The notes beneath the pieces are model-generated. The model was given only the letters and a program-made list of their open reading frames with translations, made no database searches and was not told the origin of the DNA. Positions 5,850 to 7,349 of a stretch of DNA of 7,349 nucleotides are shown in pieces; the first letter of the stretch is position 1; the number at the start of each line of letters is the position of its first letter. The translations under genes were made by a program, and so were the position numbers. This DNA comes from Planctomycetota bacterium (GTDB lineage Bacteria; Planctomycetota; Planctomycetia; Planctomycetales; Planctomycetaceae): the NCBI GenBank assembly GCA_026692825.1, contig JAPLOC010000183.1:1-7349 (forward strand), given 5' to 3'.

Positions 5850-6986
5850 ATGGAAGTTTTTCAGCCGCTCGGATTGTCTCCCGAGTTGTGTCGTCAGCGA
5901 CAGCGCCGGCTGTCGCGTGTCATGCAGCAGTACCGACTCGAAGCGGCGATCCTTGTGGATCCCCGGCATGTGTACTATTTCACCGGGTATTGGTGCCGGC
6001 CGGTCTTCGCCACCGCATTCCTCCTGACGCACGAGCAGGAAGCGACCCTGGTGGTGCCGGCACCGGTCGAACATTCGGTGGCGGCGGACCTGGTACGAGT
6101 GTATGAATCCAATAAAATGGGGACTCTGGTCGACCTTCCCGTGGCGGCGACGATCGGGGCGATGGGTGACAGATTAAGGCGATTCCAACGCGTGGGGGCC
6201 GATACGGGGCTCCCGCCCGTCCCGGCGCTGAGTGAGCTGGTCGATTTGGGAATACCTTTGCTGGAAATGCGACGGTCCAAAGATCCCGACGAAATCTCGC
6301 TACTCCGCCGGGCGATCGGCGCGGCGGAAGCGGCCTATGCGTACGCGGTTCAGACCCTCGCCGTGGGCGTGATGGAACTCGATCTCTACGCGGGGCTGAT
6401 GGCGGCGGCGATTCGTGGTGCGGGGGAACCGATCGGCGATTTTGGCAATGACTTTCAGATCGGCGGGATGGGAGGCCCCCCCAGAGACCATGCGGCGGAA
6501 GCGGGGGAAGTCGCGATTCTCGATTTGAGCGTGACGGTCCGGGGGTATCGCGCGGATTTGTGCCGAAGTTTTGTTGTGGGGGGAATCGCGACGACCGCCC
6601 AACGGGACGCTCATTCGCAGGTCGTTGAGACCCTGGACGACATTGCCAATCGACTGGGGCCGGGAGTTTCGTGTCGTGAATTGGATGAACGCGCGCGGAC
6701 GCTCTTAAAGAACGAAAACGGCTGGGTATTTCCCCATCATTTGGGGCATGGGATCGGTCTGTCTGCGCATGAGGGGCCAAGGCTCAATCCGCACTGGGAC
6801 GACCGTCTGCAAGTCGGCGACGTGATCACATTGGAGCCGGGGCTGTACGGACCCGAACTGAGAGCGGGGGTGCGGGTGGAAGACGATTACCTGATCACCC
6901 GGGACGGGGCGCGGAAATTGAGTTCTTTTCCTCGGGATTTGACGCCCGATGAGATTTCGACGCACGCGGTGGCACGGGCGTTTTGA
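5850..6986 (+). CDS. M24-family metallopeptidase (Xaa-Pro aminopeptidase/prolidase type)
   Basis: Predicted dinuclear-metal peptidase of 378 aa. The N-terminal domain (about 1-140) is of creatinase/aminopeptidase P type, with HVYYFTGYW at 40-48. The catalytic pita-bread domain (about 145-370) begins at the usual RRSKDPDEISLLRRA. All five metal ligands of family M24 are present with normal spacing: D225 and D236 (DLSVTVRGYRAD), H300 in HHLGHGIGL, E329 in TLEPGLY and E344 in RVEDDYLI. H307 in SAHEGP corresponds to the conserved second-shell histidine. Members remove N-terminal residues before proline or split X-Pro dipeptides; which one applies here is not visible. There is no signal peptide, so it is likely cytoplasmic. 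The start ATG gives a normal family length; upstream there is only a weak purine run (CAGAAAG). The gap to the preceding gene is 112 bp on the same strand, so co-transcription is possible but unproven. Confidence 0.93.
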   Translation: MEVFQPLGLSPELCRQRQRRLSRVMQQYRLEAAILVDPRHVYYFTGYWCRPVFATAFLLTHEQEATLVVPAPVEHSVAADLVRVYESNKMGTLVDLPVAATIGAMGDRLRRFQRVGADTGLPPVPALSELVDLGIPLLEMRRSKDPDEISLLRRAIGAAEAAYAYAVQTLAVGVMELDLYAGLMAAAIRGAGEPIGDFGNDFQIGGMGGPPRDHAAEAGEVAILDLSVTVRGYRADLCRSFVVGGIATTAQRDAHSQVVETLDDIANRLGPGVSCRELDERARTLLKNENGWVFPHHLGHGIGLSAHEGPRLNPHWDDRLQVGDVITLEPGLYGPELRAGVRVEDDYLITRDGARKLSSFPRDLTPDEISTHAVARAF

Positions 6987-7028
6987 ATTAGAACTTGTCT
7001 GATGTCAAAGGCCACTGGTGTTGGCGAC

Positions 7029-7073
7029 GGCCCCATCCGCCTTGAGCGGATGGGGAGAAAGATCGATGGCTAG
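7029..7073 (+). repeat. Palindromic repeat module, copy A
   Basis: The core at 7031-7055 is a perfect hairpin: CCCCATCCGC, loop CTTGA, GCGGATGGGG. The following bases (GAGAAAGATCGATGGCT) resemble the part that follows the hairpin in copy B, so the repeat unit is larger than the hairpin. Over the first 37 aligned bases, copies A and B differ at about nine positions. It begins 42 bp after the peptidase stop and could help end that transcript, but no T-run follows, so a terminator role is only a possibility. Confidence 0.7.
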
Positions 7074-7097
7074 CGCCAAACCACATTGCGCGGTCCA

Positions 7098-7144
7098 GAC
7101 CCCATCCACCTCGAGTGGATGGTGAATCAGATCTTCGCTCTGTC
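7098..7144 (+). repeat. Palindromic repeat module, copy B (left arm of an inverted pair)
   Basis: This 47-bp unit starts GACCCCATCCACC and ends TCGCTCTGTC. Its hairpin is CCATCCAC, loop CTCGA, GTGGATGG (7102-7122). It is almost identical to the reverse complement of copy C, with three substitutions and one single-base indel over 48 bases. Compared with copy A, a stem base pair has changed from G:C to A:T on both sides, which keeps the hairpin. Confidence 0.75.
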
Positions 7145-7295
7145 TGCAACACACGACGTCGGTAACCAAGTCAACGATTGCCAGCGGCGATGTCATGCTT
7201 TTTGCGAGGCATGAAAGAGTTTTGCGTTCCCTGCGACAATTGGCGACCAATTTCTTTGCGATCCGGACTGGTTTCACTTGACGCCGATCCTGTTT

Positions 7296-7343
7296 GACAG
7301 AGCGAGGATCTCATTCACCAATCCACACGAGGTGGATGGGGTC
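7296..7343 (-). repeat. Palindromic repeat module, copy C (inverted relative to A and B)
   Basis: Read on the - strand from 7343 to 7296 it begins GACCCCATCCACC and ends TCGCTCTGTC, matching copy B closely. Its hairpin arms are ATCCAC and GTGGAT (7321-7326, 7332-7337). An extra base in the outer stem, compared with copy B, weakens the base of the hairpin. Copy C lies only 6 bp from the window end. Confidence 0.75.
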
Positions 7344-7349
7344 TTGCTC

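Larger units (their letters stand above)
7098..7343. mobile_element. Putative 246-bp MITE- or BIME-like element bounded by 47/48-bp inverted repeats
   Basis: Copies B and C are nearly identical inverted repeats enclosing about 150 bp (7145-7295) with no convincing gene. The interior contains only a minor dyad, AATTGG-CGA-CCAATT at 7238-7252. Long inverted ends around a short non-coding core fit a non-autonomous transposable element or a clustered REP/BIME-type repeat. No target-site duplication is apparent directly beside 7098 and 7343. The related copy A outside the pair argues that the true unit may be larger or clustered. The functional reading is inference. Confidence 0.4.
6987..7349. other. 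Intergenic tail without a convincing gene
   Basis: After the peptidase stop no gene is supported up to the window end. The stretch is occupied mainly by the three palindromic modules. A - strand frame of 90 codons (GTG at 7277 to 7005) passes through copies A and B and reads HPLEVDG and HPLKADG where the hairpins lie. I take this as translation of the repeat rather than a protein, because copy C carries an indel and no known domain is seen. Confidence 0.5.

Noticed and set aside
5980..6780. A 266-codon - strand frame opposite the peptidase gene
   Set aside because: Pro/Arg/Ser-rich shadow with no motif; the + strand frame holds all M24 ligands.
7031..7055. Hairpin after the peptidase as a classical intrinsic terminator
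   Set aside because: The stem is strong but is followed by GAGAAAGATC instead of a T-run, and the same module recurs twice more away from a gene end.

Overview
The window looks like a chromosomal segment from a GC-rich planctomycete (Planctomycetota). The evidence is the gene content: a large membrane-anchored Ser/Thr kinase with an N-terminal HxxxCxxC motif, a DWG in place of DFG and a WD40-like C-terminus; a lipoprotein joining a one-heme cytochrome c motif to FG-GAP/VCBS repeats; and a relic of a formylglycine-generating-enzyme (FGE) type gene. All three are abundant in that phylum. The phylum call is inference; the window holds no rRNA, tRNA or phylogenetic marker.

Layout. Positions 1-136 are the right end of an insertion sequence, probably of the ISAs1 family. 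They hold the last 38 codons of its transposase (+ strand, stop at 115-117) and a terminal inverted repeat whose tip, read inward, begins CAGGG at 136. The element sits inside the 3' part of the kinase gene (- strand, 109-3045). The kinase frame crosses the IS tip, picks up eight IS-encoded residues and stops at 109-111, in the middle of what should be the seventh WD-like repeat. Upstream of the kinase (about 3090-3382, + strand) are frame-shifted remnants of an FGE-type gene. Next come an imperfect 19-bp inverted repeat (3391-3450), three 9-bp tandem repeats (3477-3503) and a short dyad (3521-3546).

From 3576 to 6986 three + strand genes follow: the cytochrome c/FG-GAP lipoprotein (3576-5252), a 161-aa protein of unknown function whose ATG overlaps the lipoprotein stop (TGATG at 5250-5254), and, after a 112-bp gap, an M24-family metallopeptidase with all five metal ligands intact (5850-6986). 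The first two are probably translationally coupled. The peptidase may be in the same transcript, but no functional link is evident.

The 3' tail (6987-7349) has no convincing gene. It holds three copies of a hairpin-forming module of about 45 bp. Two of them, at 7098-7144 and 7296-7343, face each other as near-identical inverted repeats of 47/48 bp, which suggests a small non-autonomous (MITE- or REP/BIME-like) element. I found no defence system, CRISPR array, phage module or biosynthetic cluster. The most notable signals are the IS-truncated kinase, the FGE relic and the palindromic repeat cluster.
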